Assembly: GCA_015064665.1 (NCBI GenBank)
Contig: SVRU01000010.1
Location: 1-45,587 of the forward strand
Direction of reading: 5' to 3'
Length of the DNA: 45,587 nt
Origin: Oscillospiraceae bacterium
GTDB lineage: Bacteria; Bacillota_A; Clostridia; Oscillospirales; CAG-272
A model generated the notes under the pieces. The model made no database searches. It was not told the DNA's origin and worked only from the letters and a program-made list of their open reading frames with translations. This document shows positions 34,627 through 41,665 of this stretch, in pieces. The number at the start of each line of letters is the position of its first letter. Within the stretch, counting starts at the first letter, position 1. The translations under genes and the position numbers were made by a program.

Positions 34627-35325
34627 TTATTCTGCGCTTACAATAGTTCCCACGGATTCACCGCGGAGTGCTTTTAGTATATCGTAGGGATCCTTCAAGC
34701 CGAACACGTGAATCGGCATGCCGTTTGACATACAAAACGCCGTTGCCGTTGAGTCTATCGCTTTAAGATTCATAGCCAGAACCTCGGACGCTTTAACTCT
34801 CTCAAGCTTTTTGGCATTCGGATTTTTTCTTGGGTCGTCCGTGTATATAAAATCAACGTTTTTAGCCATAAACATTGCGTCCGCCTCAATTTCCGCAGCC
34901 TTAACCGCGCCTGCGGTATCGGTGGAAAGGAACGGAATTCCGAGTCCGCAGCCGAACACTACTATCTTTCCCTCCGAAAGATATTTTTTAGCAACGTCCG
35001 ACGAATAGTTTTCGGTCAAAGGCGCCATGGGAACCGATGACATCACAACGGCGTCAACCCCCACTCTTCGAAGCGCATCCTTTATACAGATTGAATTAAT
35101 GACGGTGGCAAGCATTCCCATTCTGTCCGCATCAACTCTGTCCATATCCGCGCCCTGTCTTCCTCGCCAGATATTTCCCGCGCCGATAACTACACCGATC
35201 TCAATGCCGGTTTCCTTCGCTTCCTTTAACGCTTTTGCCACCTTGTCGACAAAGCTCATGTCATAGATTTCTCCCGAGCCGTTCGAGAGCGCCTCGCCCG
35301 AGAGCTTCAAAAGTACACGCTTCAT
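34627..35325 (-). CDS. pyrH: Uridylate kinase
   Basis: This 232-residue bacterial UMP kinase phosphorylates UMP to UDP. Motifs are RVLLKLSGEAL, VIGAGNIWRG, DRMGMLATVINS, and YTDDPRKNPNAKK. The ATG at 35325 has AGGGGTG upstream; the frame runs further upstream through A/T-rich DNA holding the promoter, so that extension is rejected. First gene of the operon reaching polC. In many Bacillota rpsB-tsf precede it, but here tsf is about 10 kb away. Confidence 0.97.
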   Translation of the reverse strand: MKRVLLKLSGEALSNGSGEIYDMSFVDKVAKALKEAKETGIEIGVVIGAGNIWRGRQGADMDRVDADRMGMLATVINSICIKDALRRVGVDAVVMSSVPMAPLTENYSSDVAKKYLSEGKIVVFGCGLGIPFLSTDTAGAVKAAEIEADAMFMAKNVDFIYTDDPRKNPNAKKLERVKASEVLAMNLKAIDSTATAFCMSNGMPIHVFGLKDPYDILKALRGESVGTIVSAE

Positions 35326-35354
35326 ATACACACCCCTTATATCCGTTTTTATAT

Positions 35355-35383
35355 ATTTTAACTCAAAAACAGAAATTTGTAAA
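35355..35383 (-). promoter_or_regulatory. Sigma-A promoter of the pyrH-polC operon
   Basis: On the minus strand, TTTACA (35383-35378), 17-base spacer, TAAAAT (35360-35355), about 30 bases before pyrH. Confidence 0.65.
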
Positions 35384-35479
35384 CACTTTTTATAAAAATT
35401 TTTATTATATTTAATATTTTGTAAGGAAATAAATAATCCGCTATGTTGAATTTGAATAAAAACGAACCTCATTTTAAAA

Positions 35480-35508
35480 GGTAGCCTAAGTTTTTAACTT
35501 GAGCTACC
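35480..35508 (-). terminator. Probable terminator after the lipoprotein gene
   Basis: GGTAGC (35480-35485) and GCTACC (35503-35508) with an imperfect inner stem TAAGTT/AACTTG. On the minus strand it is followed by TTTTAAAAT. Confidence 0.55.
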
Positions 35509-35522
35509 CTCTCTTTTGTAAC

Positions 35523-36407
35523 TTATTCGTACTTGGTTTCGGAATCTTCGCTGTAAGAATGTTCAGAATCGGCTTCGCTTTCCTTTTCTTTTTCAACTTG
35601 GTTGGTGTTGAATTCGTCACTTAACGCCGCTTCCGACTCACACTCTTTATCATCGGCAGTAATACGCTTGCGCATAATAAAGTACAGAATCGTTCCGAAC
35701 GGCAGTTTAACCGTTGTTATTACCGTATGATTAAGTCGGTTTGCTGTCATTTCAAGATTGCTGAATATAACCGACAGTTCAAAATGAGCACCGAAGTTGC
35801 CCGAGCCTGTCGTAATGCTTATTCCGACGCACACAAGTATCAGAATCGCCCATAATACCTTGTTTTTTATACGGCGCCTTAAGCAATCGATAAACGCACA
35901 CACCGTAATACCAAACAAAGCAATGCTAATAGCCTTTAGCGCAATATTTACATATTTGGTGTAGCTCGTTGATTTAACAAATTCGGTTGAATCAAGGAAT
36001 CTGAAACCCGCAAATCCATCGCTTTCGTCAGAAATCAGAATCTCCGCATGACAAACCTTATCATTATCCGTTACGATTTCAAACGTAACGGAGGTATATG
36101 TATAACCGTTTTCTACGTTTTTATACCAACTGAGCTGTTTTGTTTCAAAGCTCGTTGATCCTTCAAGCGCTTTGCGCATATAATCCCAAAGTGTTTTGAA
36201 TTCGTCGAGAGTTCCTACGTTTTCGGTCATATACGATGCTGACTCGTATTCGTCATCTATTACGTATCCGACAAATTTCTCGCAAAGCTCCTTTGCCTGC
36301 TTCGATTCATCAACAATTGAGCATGCAGACATCGCGAGAACAAGAATGACGGCAATACAAACAACGGACGTTACCTTAAATACTGATTTAAACTTTGTTT
36401 TTAGCAT
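35523..36407 (-). CDS. Lipoprotein-like membrane protein of unknown function
   Basis: I do not recognise this 294-residue protein. A hydrophobic N terminus ends in LAMSAC, a plausible lipobox. An extracellular region follows (about 35-150) with a fold typical of small DUF3887/DUF4878-like domains (ELCEKFVGYVIDDEYESASY, TSVTFEIVT). Two or three membrane helices (about 155-250) come next, then a strongly acidic, disordered C-terminal tail. The mix of a lipobox, membrane helices and an acidic tail is unusual. It has its own promoter and terminator. Start has GGAGGAG upstream. Confidence 0.75.
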   Translation of the reverse strand: MLKTKFKSVFKVTSVVCIAVILVLAMSACSIVDESKQAKELCEKFVGYVIDDEYESASYMTENVGTLDEFKTLWDYMRKALEGSTSFETKQLSWYKNVENGYTYTSVTFEIVTDNDKVCHAEILISDESDGFAGFRFLDSTEFVKSTSYTKYVNIALKAISIALFGITVCAFIDCLRRRIKNKVLWAILILVCVGISITTGSGNFGAHFELSVIFSNLEMTANRLNHTVITTVKLPFGTILYFIMRKRITADDKECESEAALSDEFNTNQVEKEKESEADSEHSYSEDSETKYE

Positions 36408-36429
36408 AAAGCACTCCTCCTTTTTGCTT

Positions 36430-36459
36430 ATTATATCATATTGTTTGATTTATTGTCAA
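36430..36459 (-). promoter_or_regulatory. Sigma-A promoter for the lipoprotein-like gene
   Basis: On the minus strand, TTGACA (36459-36454), 18-base spacer, TATAAT (36435-36430), followed by the GGAGGAG ribosome site. Confidence 0.75.
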
Positions 36460-36560
36460 CAAGACGAAAAAAAGCGATATCTCATCAAAATTTCAATAAT
36501 ACCAATATAAAGAAAACCGTGGGTTTTCAACCTTACCGAATTAACGTTTTGCAAATAAAA

Positions 36561-36596
36561 AGGAGAGGATACCATGTACAAACAATATCCTCTCCT
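36561..36596 (-). terminator. Terminator downstream of the transketolase genes
   Basis: AGGAGAGGATA (36561-36571) pairs with TATCCTCTCCT (36586-36596), 11 base pairs. On the minus strand it is followed by TTTTTATTT. It ends the tkt transcript after the structured segment 36597-36715. Confidence 0.8.
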
Positions 36597-36715
36597 GTTT
36601 TTGTTTAGTTAGGCAAAGTACGGCGAAAGACGCTAAAATTTACCGCCGCAATGCTTGTTAGTTCGATTCCCTTAGGCTATGCCTAAATGCGACAGCCGCC
36701 GAAGACATTTTTAAA
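36597..36715 (-). other. Non-coding structured 3' segment of the transketolase transcript
   Basis: The 308-base gap 36408-36715 holds a promoter, a terminator and this segment. It has inverted repeats: TTAGGCA (36609-36615) with TGCCTAA (36680-36686), TTAGGC with GCCTAA (36672-36686, short loop), and CGGCG (36621-36625) with CGCCG (36644-36648). It looks like tRNA at first (a GTTCGATTCC block) but does not fold as one. It may be an RNA element or a small repeat. Confidence 0.4.
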
Positions 36716-37660
36716 TTACTTTTTAAGAGCAACCGCTGCCTTTGCTTTAGCCGCAATATTTGCCGCTGTCAAACCGTACTCTTCAAGAAGCATAGGAACC
36801 TTGCCGGATTTTCCGAACTTATCCTCAACACCGACTCTGAGAACGGGAACTGGACAGCTTTCGCAAATCGCCTCGGTAACCGCAGAGCCTAGACCTCCGA
36901 TAATATTATGCTCCTCAGCGGTTACAATTGCTCCTGTTTCGGAAGCAGCCTTTGCGAGAATTTCCGAATCGATAGGCTTTACCGTGTGGATATTGATAAC
37001 TCTTGCATCAATTCCGTCAGCCTTAAGAAGCTCTGCCGCCTCAAGAGCTACGTGAACCATATAACCGGTTGCAACGAGCGTTACGTCCTTACCGTCGCGC
37101 ATCATCACGCCCTTGCCCATCTCAAACTTATATTCGGGCATTTCAGCAGTGAGGTTCGGAACTGCAAATCTTCCGAAACGGAGATATACGGGACCGTAGA
37201 AGTTTATAGCAGCCTCAACAGCCGCGTAAGCTTCGTTTGCGTCGGACGGATTGATTATAGTCATGCCGGGAATCGTTCTCATAAGAGCGAGGTCCTCGTT
37301 GCACTGGTGGGTTGCGCCGTCCTCACCTACGGTGATACCCGCGTGGGTCGCGCCTATTTTAACGTTAAGGTGAGGATAACCTATGGAGTTACGAACCTGC
37401 TCATAAGCTCTGCCCGCAGCAAACATTGCAAAGCTTGATGCGAACACAACCTTACCAGTCGTTGCAATACCTGCCGCAACGCTCACCATATTACCCTCTG
37501 CTATACCGCAGTCAAAAAATCTTTCGGGGAACTTTTTCTTAAACATTCCTGTCTTGGTTGCTGCCGCAAGGTCAGCGTCAAGAACGAGGAAATCATACTT
37601 TTCACCAAGCTCGGCAAGAGCTGCGCCGTAGCTTTCTCTGGTTGCTTTCTTATCTGCCAT
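36716..37660 (-). CDS. Transketolase, C-terminal (beta) subunit
   Basis: This 314-residue half-transketolase carries the pyrimidine-binding and C-terminal domains (GIAEGNMVSVAAGIA, THAGITVGEDGATHQ, with IINPSDANEA). With the adjacent N-terminal half it forms a two-subunit thiamine-diphosphate transketolase of the non-oxidative pentose phosphate pathway, common in Clostridia. I prefer ATG 37660, nine bases after GGAGG; an ATG at 37666 is only three bases from it. Eight residues of spacing place it 14 bases after the partner gene. Confidence 0.93.
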   Translation of the reverse strand: MADKKATRESYGAALAELGEKYDFLVLDADLAAATKTGMFKKKFPERFFDCGIAEGNMVSVAAGIATTGKVVFASSFAMFAAGRAYEQVRNSIGYPHLNVKIGATHAGITVGEDGATHQCNEDLALMRTIPGMTIINPSDANEAYAAVEAAINFYGPVYLRFGRFAVPNLTAEMPEYKFEMGKGVMMRDGKDVTLVATGYMVHVALEAAELLKADGIDARVINIHTVKPIDSEILAKAASETGAIVTAEEHNIIGGLGSAVTEAICESCPVPVLRVGVEDKFGKSGKVPMLLEEYGLTAANIAAKAKAAVALKK

Positions 37661-37674
37661 CGTCATACTCCTCC

Positions 37675-38514
37675 TTACTTAAGACTTTCTTCAATCTTTT
37701 TGAGTTCTTCAATGGCAATCTTGTACTGGTCCTCTTTGGGAGCCTGACCGTGCCACTCGCATTTGTTTTCCATATAGGAAACACCCTTGCCCTTGATGCT
37801 CTTTGCAATTATGGCGGTGGGCTTGCCCTTTACGGTCTTTGCCTCTTCAAGAGCCGCTTCGATCTCGGAAAGATTGTGAGCGTCAATCGAGATGACGTGC
37901 CAACCGAAAGCGCGGAATTTCTCATCGTGGGGAGCGGGATTCATAACCTCTGCAATAGGTCCGTCAATCTGAAGTCCATTCCAGTCAATGAAAGCGCAAA
38001 GGTTGTCAAGCTTATAGTGAGCCGCGAACATTGCAGCCTCCCATACCTGACCCTCTTCGGTTTCACCGTCACCGAGTATTGCATAAACGCGGTAGGGATT
38101 GTTATAAACCTTACCCGAAAGAGCCATACCGCAAGCCGCAGATATGCCAAGACCGAGAGAACCGGTGGTCATATCAACGCCGGGGGTGCCCTTCATGTCG
38201 GGGTGACCCTGGAGATTGGAATCTGCCTGACGAAGCGTTTTAAGATATTCCTTGTCAAAGTATCCGCGCTCTGCAAGTACGGCGTAAAGAGCAGGCGCCG
38301 TATGCCCCTTTGAAAGCACGAATCTGTCTCTTGTTTCAAGCTTCGGATTTTTGGGGTCGACGTTCATCTCCTCAAAGTAGAGGTATGTAAGTATATCCGC
38401 AATGGATAAAGATCCGCCGGGATGTCCGCATCCGGCACTGTAAACGCCCTCTATAATGCCGACACGGACATTATTGGCAAGGCGCTTAAGTTTGAGTTCC
38501 TTGGACTGTTCCAT
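37675..38514 (-). CDS. Transketolase, N-terminal (alpha) subunit
   Basis: This 279-residue half carries the thiamine-diphosphate binding domain. GHPGGSLSIADIL, LSKGHTAPALYAVL, then TGSLGLGISAACGMA, and the cofactor/Mg motif GDGETEEGQVWEAAM and N-later IDWNGLQIDG are typical. It is first of the pair; a consensus promoter lies 37 bases upstream. The substrate xylulose 5-phosphate is assumed from the family. Confidence 0.94.
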   Translation of the reverse strand: MEQSKELKLKRLANNVRVGIIEGVYSAGCGHPGGSLSIADILTYLYFEEMNVDPKNPKLETRDRFVLSKGHTAPALYAVLAERGYFDKEYLKTLRQADSNLQGHPDMKGTPGVDMTTGSLGLGISAACGMALSGKVYNNPYRVYAILGDGETEEGQVWEAAMFAAHYKLDNLCAFIDWNGLQIDGPIAEVMNPAPHDEKFRAFGWHVISIDAHNLSEIEAALEEAKTVKGKPTAIIAKSIKGKGVSYMENKCEWHGQAPKEDQYKIAIEELKKIEESLK

Positions 38515-38550
38515 GAATAAACCCTTCTTTCTTTATTTTCAATTATATAT

Positions 38551-38579
38551 ATTTTACTACAAATATTGCTTATTGTCAA
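38551..38579 (-). promoter_or_regulatory. Sigma-A promoter for the transketolase pair
   Basis: On the minus strand, TTGACA (38579-38574), 17-base spacer, TAAAAT (38556-38551). It starts right after the terminator of the upstream membrane gene. Confidence 0.8.
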
Positions 38580-38586
38580 GAGAAAT

Positions 38587-38623
38587 AAAAAAACATCGGC
38601 GCAGATTTTGCCGATGTTTTTTT
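38587..38623 (-). terminator. Strong terminator after the multi-pass membrane protein
   Basis: AAAAAAACATCGGC (38587-38600) pairs with GCCGATGTTTTTTT (38610-38623), 14 base pairs including the A/T arms, with T tracts on both strands. Confidence 0.9.
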
Positions 38624-38624
38624 A

Positions 38625-39350
38625 TCAATATCTTCTTCTAGTTATAAACTGAACGAAAAAGGAGAGCATGGAAATCAAGGATGCGAATATAATTATTCCA
38701 AGCCAATCATTTCCGCCGAACAAGGACCACGCCGAAAAATCGTAGATAAATTTCACAACAAGTCCGGTAGCCGCCCACGCGCCGAGAAGCGAAGTCACCG
38801 CCATCTCAACAAAACGTCTGAAAACGAAAGCAAGAACGGTTATCAGCGCGGCAACGATAAGACATACTATAGCCTTGGTGTCGGTGTAGGCTTCGGCAGG
38901 ATTGAGCAAAAAAAGATAAAGAATGAACGAATAGGTGCCGTAGCCAAAAAAAACGAAATAAAGTATAACGTACAAAAATCTTGAGAGAACGGCGGCTATC
39001 AGGGCTATAACAAGCCCTATTATCCAGGACGGAATGGCAATCTGCGACGGTAAAAGCGGCGCGATGAAATGCACACCCGTGCAGAATCCTGCGAGCAAAA
39101 ATGCCGAGAACTTCACGGCCCCCATTATTTTTCTGCCGAAAAACGCAACGCACAGACAGCAGACGATAAGCAAGGTAAAGAAAATTGCCTTAATGGGAGC
39201 CACCGCGTTAAGAAGCCCCTGCCAAATCGAAGAAAGGTCGGAATTTGACACCATTGCAGACCAAACCGAACCAAACCAATCCCTTATTATGCCAAAAGTA
39301 AAGCGCCCTTCTTTAACACAAGTCAAAAAGTCTCCAAAGCTTGCAAACAC
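38625..39350 (-). CDS. Multi-pass membrane protein of unknown function
   Basis: This 241-residue protein has about six to seven membrane helices (for example IFFTLLIVCCLCVAFFG, WIIGLVIALIAAVLSRFLYV, AIVCLIVAALITVLAFVF). The pattern of small helices after GRKIMGAVKFSAFLLAGFC recalls DUF4203/TMEM198-like proteins, but I cannot assign it firmly. The start is GTG 39350; GGGGGA is eight bases upstream. A promoter (39394-39422) and strong terminator make it a single-gene unit. No catalytic motif is seen. Confidence 0.75.
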   Translation of the reverse strand: MFASFGDFLTCVKEGRFTFGIIRDWFGSVWSAMVSNSDLSSIWQGLLNAVAPIKAIFFTLLIVCCLCVAFFGRKIMGAVKFSAFLLAGFCTGVHFIAPLLPSQIAIPSWIIGLVIALIAAVLSRFLYVILYFVFFGYGTYSFILYLFLLNPAEAYTDTKAIVCLIVAALITVLAFVFRRFVEMAVTSLLGAWAATGLVVKFIYDFSAWSLFGGNDWLGIIIFASLISMLSFFVQFITRRRY

Positions 39351-39393
39351 AGGTCATATCCCCCTTCCCGATTTTGTAAGATTATTTTAGGTA

Positions 39394-39422
39394 ATTATAA
39401 CATATTTCTCCAAAAAATTCAA
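39394..39422 (-). promoter_or_regulatory. Sigma-A promoter for the multi-pass membrane protein
   Basis: On the minus strand, TTGAAT (39422-39417), 17-base spacer, TATAAT (39399-39394). Confidence 0.7.
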
Positions 39423-39461
39423 GAGCAAAACGACAATATGCCGCTTGGAAATTTTTGAGAA

Positions 39462-39953
39462 TTATTCGCCCTTTGACTCAGCCTCAAGAGCGGGATAAAG
39501 GTTGTATATTTCGACTCCATTCTCCCTTGCCATTCTGACGGTTTGCGCGGCTCCGCTGTTATTTCGGCTGACGTACGATATCAATATATCTGCTTTTGCG
39601 GCAAGCTGAAAATTTCTCTGCTTCATACACCCATCGGTATACTCCTCTGAAACGTAAACGACCTCGTCAGCCTCCGATAAAAGATATTCGTAAAGAGCTT
39701 TTTGACGTGCCGTCCATTTACTGTCTTGCTCAAGACAGGGCAGAAAAAGAATCAACCTTGCGTCTCGGTGAGTCATTCTGAATTTTACGACCTCTCGCGC
39801 AGCCACGGTATCAAAACCGATTGCACCGCCTGCAATAAATTCGCGGCACCCCTTTGAATAGGCATATTCGATCGCGCGGCCAACGAGTCCAGATATTTCG
39901 CCAAGATGCGAATATTTAATTTGCCTGTGTCCTGTAAAAGAACAAACCATCAT
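39462..39953 (-). CDS. YpsA-like SLOG-family protein (DUF1273)
   Basis: This 163-residue Rossmann-like protein has CSFTGHR near the N terminus and the glycine motif AGGAIGFDTVAA (residues 41-52), with LPCLEQDSKW and ADEVVYVSEEYTDGCM. This is the YpsA/DUF1273 pattern within the SLOG superfamily, related to DprA and lysine-decarboxylase-like nucleotide binders. In Bacillus and Staphylococcus YpsA affects cell division and stress, but the ligand is unknown. The first of two adjacent ATG codons has GGAGG seven bases upstream. Confidence 0.85.
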   Translation of the reverse strand: MMVCSFTGHRQIKYSHLGEISGLVGRAIEYAYSKGCREFIAGGAIGFDTVAAREVVKFRMTHRDARLILFLPCLEQDSKWTARQKALYEYLLSEADEVVYVSEEYTDGCMKQRNFQLAAKADILISYVSRNNSGAAQTVRMARENGVEIYNLYPALEAESKGE

Positions 39954-39983
39954 AACCGCGCCTCCACTGCCTTCTGTAATTAT

Positions 39984-40013
39984 ATTTTACCATTTATCAG
40001 TCGCTATTGTCAA
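39984..40013 (-). promoter_or_regulatory. Sigma-A promoter for the YpsA-like gene
   Basis: On the minus strand, TTGACA (40013-40008), 18-base spacer, TAAAAT (39989-39984). It is divergent from the CorC leader promoter. Confidence 0.7.
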
Positions 40014-40074
40014 GAAGAATACGCCGTTAATAAAATTTCATGTATGAATATTTTGTTAACATTTTGCTCTTTGC

Positions 40075-40103
40075 TTGACAATTATATCCTTTTATGCTAT
40101 ACT
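40075..40103 (+). promoter_or_regulatory. Sigma-A promoter of the CorC leader
   Basis: TTGACA (40075-40080), 17-base spacer, TATACT (40098-40103) with an extended TATGC before it. Transcription would begin near 40110. A small hairpin, CGCTGA/TCAGCG (40117-40122, 40126-40131), opens the leader. Confidence 0.85.
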
Positions 40104-40150
40104 GTCGAATGCATAACGCTGAGTTTCAGCGAATATTTGAGGAGCTTTTA

Positions 40151-40240
40151 ATGGACGAAGGCACTGACGGAGACAGTTGTAATAACAATTCTCTGACTGT
40201 AAAATATATACTTGACTTAGCCGCACACCGTTGCGGTTAG
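40151..40240 (+). CDS. Putative leader peptide (29 aa) of the CorC-family gene
   Basis: A 29-codon frame begins at ATG 40151 with GAGGAG at 40139-40144, six bases upstream, and ends at TAG 40238-40240. The peptide starts MDEGTDGDSCNNN and ends LDLAAHRCG. The N terminus has four acidic residues in the first eight. The codons for the last nine residues and the stop form the stem and loop of a terminator (40215-40242), so a ribosome reaching the stop would block the hairpin. This fits translation-dependent attenuation of the downstream transporter. Acidic N termini are known to destabilise ribosomes at low magnesium (as in mgtL control); that link is inference. No homologue is recalled. Confidence 0.6.
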   Translation: MDEGTDGDSCNNNSLTVKYILDLAAHRCG

Positions 40241-40258
40241 GTCTTTTTTGCTTTTTTT
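40215..40258 (+). terminator. Attenuator terminator in the CorC leader
   Basis: The 11-base arms 40215-40225 (ACTTAGCCGCA) and 40232-40242 (TGCGGTTAGGT), with two G-T pairs and a 6-base loop, are followed by CTTTTTTGCTTTTTTT. It lies after the promoter and before the CorC start (40332), so it must be bypassed for expression. Upstream, ACTG/CAGT (40163-40166, 40174-40177) and ACAGT/ACTGT (40173-40177, 40196-40200) are competing pairings. Confidence 0.82.
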
Positions 40259-40331
40259 CAGGCAACGCCTCATATTTATATGCATAATCGAAGAATAATT
40301 AATTAAGAAAGGTATTTTAAAGGAAACTATC

Positions 40332-41609
40332 ATGGCACTACAAATCGTGATTATTGTATTTTGCATAATCATGTCGGCTTATTTCTCCGCTACAGAAACG
40401 GCATTCTCTACTTTCAACAAAATCAGAATAAAGAATCTTGCTGAGAAGGGCAATAGAAGAGCGAAGAAGGTTATTAAACTGTCGGATAACTACGACACTC
40501 TCCTCTCAACAATTCTTATTGGAAACAACATCGTAAACATTCTTGCTTCATCTTTGTCAACTATTCTTTTCATCGACCTCTTAAAAGACGGCTCACTTGC
40601 TAAATGGAGCTCGGCAATATCTACCGCAGTGCTTACCGTTATCATTCTCACCTTTGGTGAAATTTCCCCAAAAACTATCGCAAAGAAGCGCCCCGAATCA
40701 TTCACACTCTTCTCTGCTCCGCTCATTTACTTTTTACAGTACATGTTGTATCCTCTGTCGGTTATATTCAAAAGTCTTCAACGCTTTCTCGGAAAACTCT
40801 TCAAATCAAATGAAGATCAAGGAATGACCGAGGAAGAGCTTATCTCCATTATCGAGGAAGCTGAAGAAGAGGGTGATTTTGATAAAGAGGAGAGCTCTCT
40901 TATAAAGAGCGCAATCGAATTTAACGACGTTGAAGTCCGCAGCATCTTCACTCCCAGAATAGATATTGTTGCTGTTTCAAAGGATGCGACGAAAGACGAA
41001 ATCAGAGAGCTTTTCACGGAATCGGGATATTCAAGACTCCCCATATACGAAAACGACATTGACAACATCGTCGGTATACTCTATTACAAGGATTTCTATA
41101 CCAAAAATTACAAAAGCATAGATGAAATAATCAAGCCTGTAATGTACGTCGCGGCTTCGCAAAGAATAAACGAACTTTTAAAAGAACTTCAAGAAAAACA
41201 GCGTCATCTCGCCATAGTCCTTGACGAATTCGGTTCTACGGCAGGACTTGTGACACTTGAGGATATTCTTGAAGAGATTGTCGGCGAAATTTGGGACGAA
41301 CACGATGAAAAAGTAATCGAAATTGAAAAAACCGATGACCGTGAATACATAGTTTCAGGAATGGCAAGTATATCTAAGCTGTTTGACGAGCTTGATATAA
41401 GCGAGGAGTCCGAATCTCAGACCGTTAACGGTTGGGTTATGACCGAACTTTCCAAAATTCCTGATGAGGGCGACGAATTTGAACGCCTCGGATTAAAGGT
41501 CGAAGTTCTCAAAACCGACGGTAAAAGAGTGGAAAATGTAAAAATAACCGACCTTCGAGATAATGGCGACGAAGATGAGGATAACAAATCGGAAAGCAGT
41601 CAAGACTAA
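40332..41609 (+). CDS. CNNM/CorC (HlyC) family transporter with CBS domains
   Basis: This 425-residue protein has an N-terminal CNNM (DUF21) domain with about four membrane segments (1-160) and the conserved SAYFSATETAFSTFNK, LIGNNIVNI and FGEISPKTIAKKRPE. A CBS pair follows (about 195-320; FTPRIDIVAV, LDEFGSTAGLVTLEDILEE), then a CorC/HlyC domain (335-415) and an acidic tail. CNNM/CorC proteins, such as staphylococcal MpfA, export magnesium or affect cobalt resistance; the old name haemolysin is misleading. The start has AAAGGAA six bases upstream. It lies after a leader with a candidate attenuator. Confidence 0.92.
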   Translation: MALQIVIIVFCIIMSAYFSATETAFSTFNKIRIKNLAEKGNRRAKKVIKLSDNYDTLLSTILIGNNIVNILASSLSTILFIDLLKDGSLAKWSSAISTAVLTVIILTFGEISPKTIAKKRPESFTLFSAPLIYFLQYMLYPLSVIFKSLQRFLGKLFKSNEDQGMTEEELISIIEEAEEEGDFDKEESSLIKSAIEFNDVEVRSIFTPRIDIVAVSKDATKDEIRELFTESGYSRLPIYENDIDNIVGILYYKDFYTKNYKSIDEIIKPVMYVAASQRINELLKELQEKQRHLAIVLDEFGSTAGLVTLEDILEEIVGEIWDEHDEKVIEIEKTDDREYIVSGMASISKLFDELDISEESESQTVNGWVMTELSKIPDEGDEFERLGLKVEVLKTDGKRVENVKITDLRDNGDEDEDNKSESSQD

Positions 41610-41665
41610 TATAATGCTGATGATTTTCAAAATCACACAATAACATACAAACAAGGAATCAATCT

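Noticed and set aside
35326..35472. N-terminal extension of pyrH
   Set aside because: The region has a promoter and no UMP kinase similarity; the ATG at 35325 gives the standard N terminus.
36609..36686. Possible tRNA gene (7-base TTAGGCA/TGCCTAA ends, GTTCGATTCC block)
   Set aside because: The D and anticodon arms cannot be drawn and the T stem does not pair, on either strand.
40110..40331. Known magnesium or manganese riboswitch (M-box, yybP-ykoY) before CorC
   Set aside because: The conserved blocks of those riboswitches are not found; the small reading frame overlapping the terminator explains the leader better.
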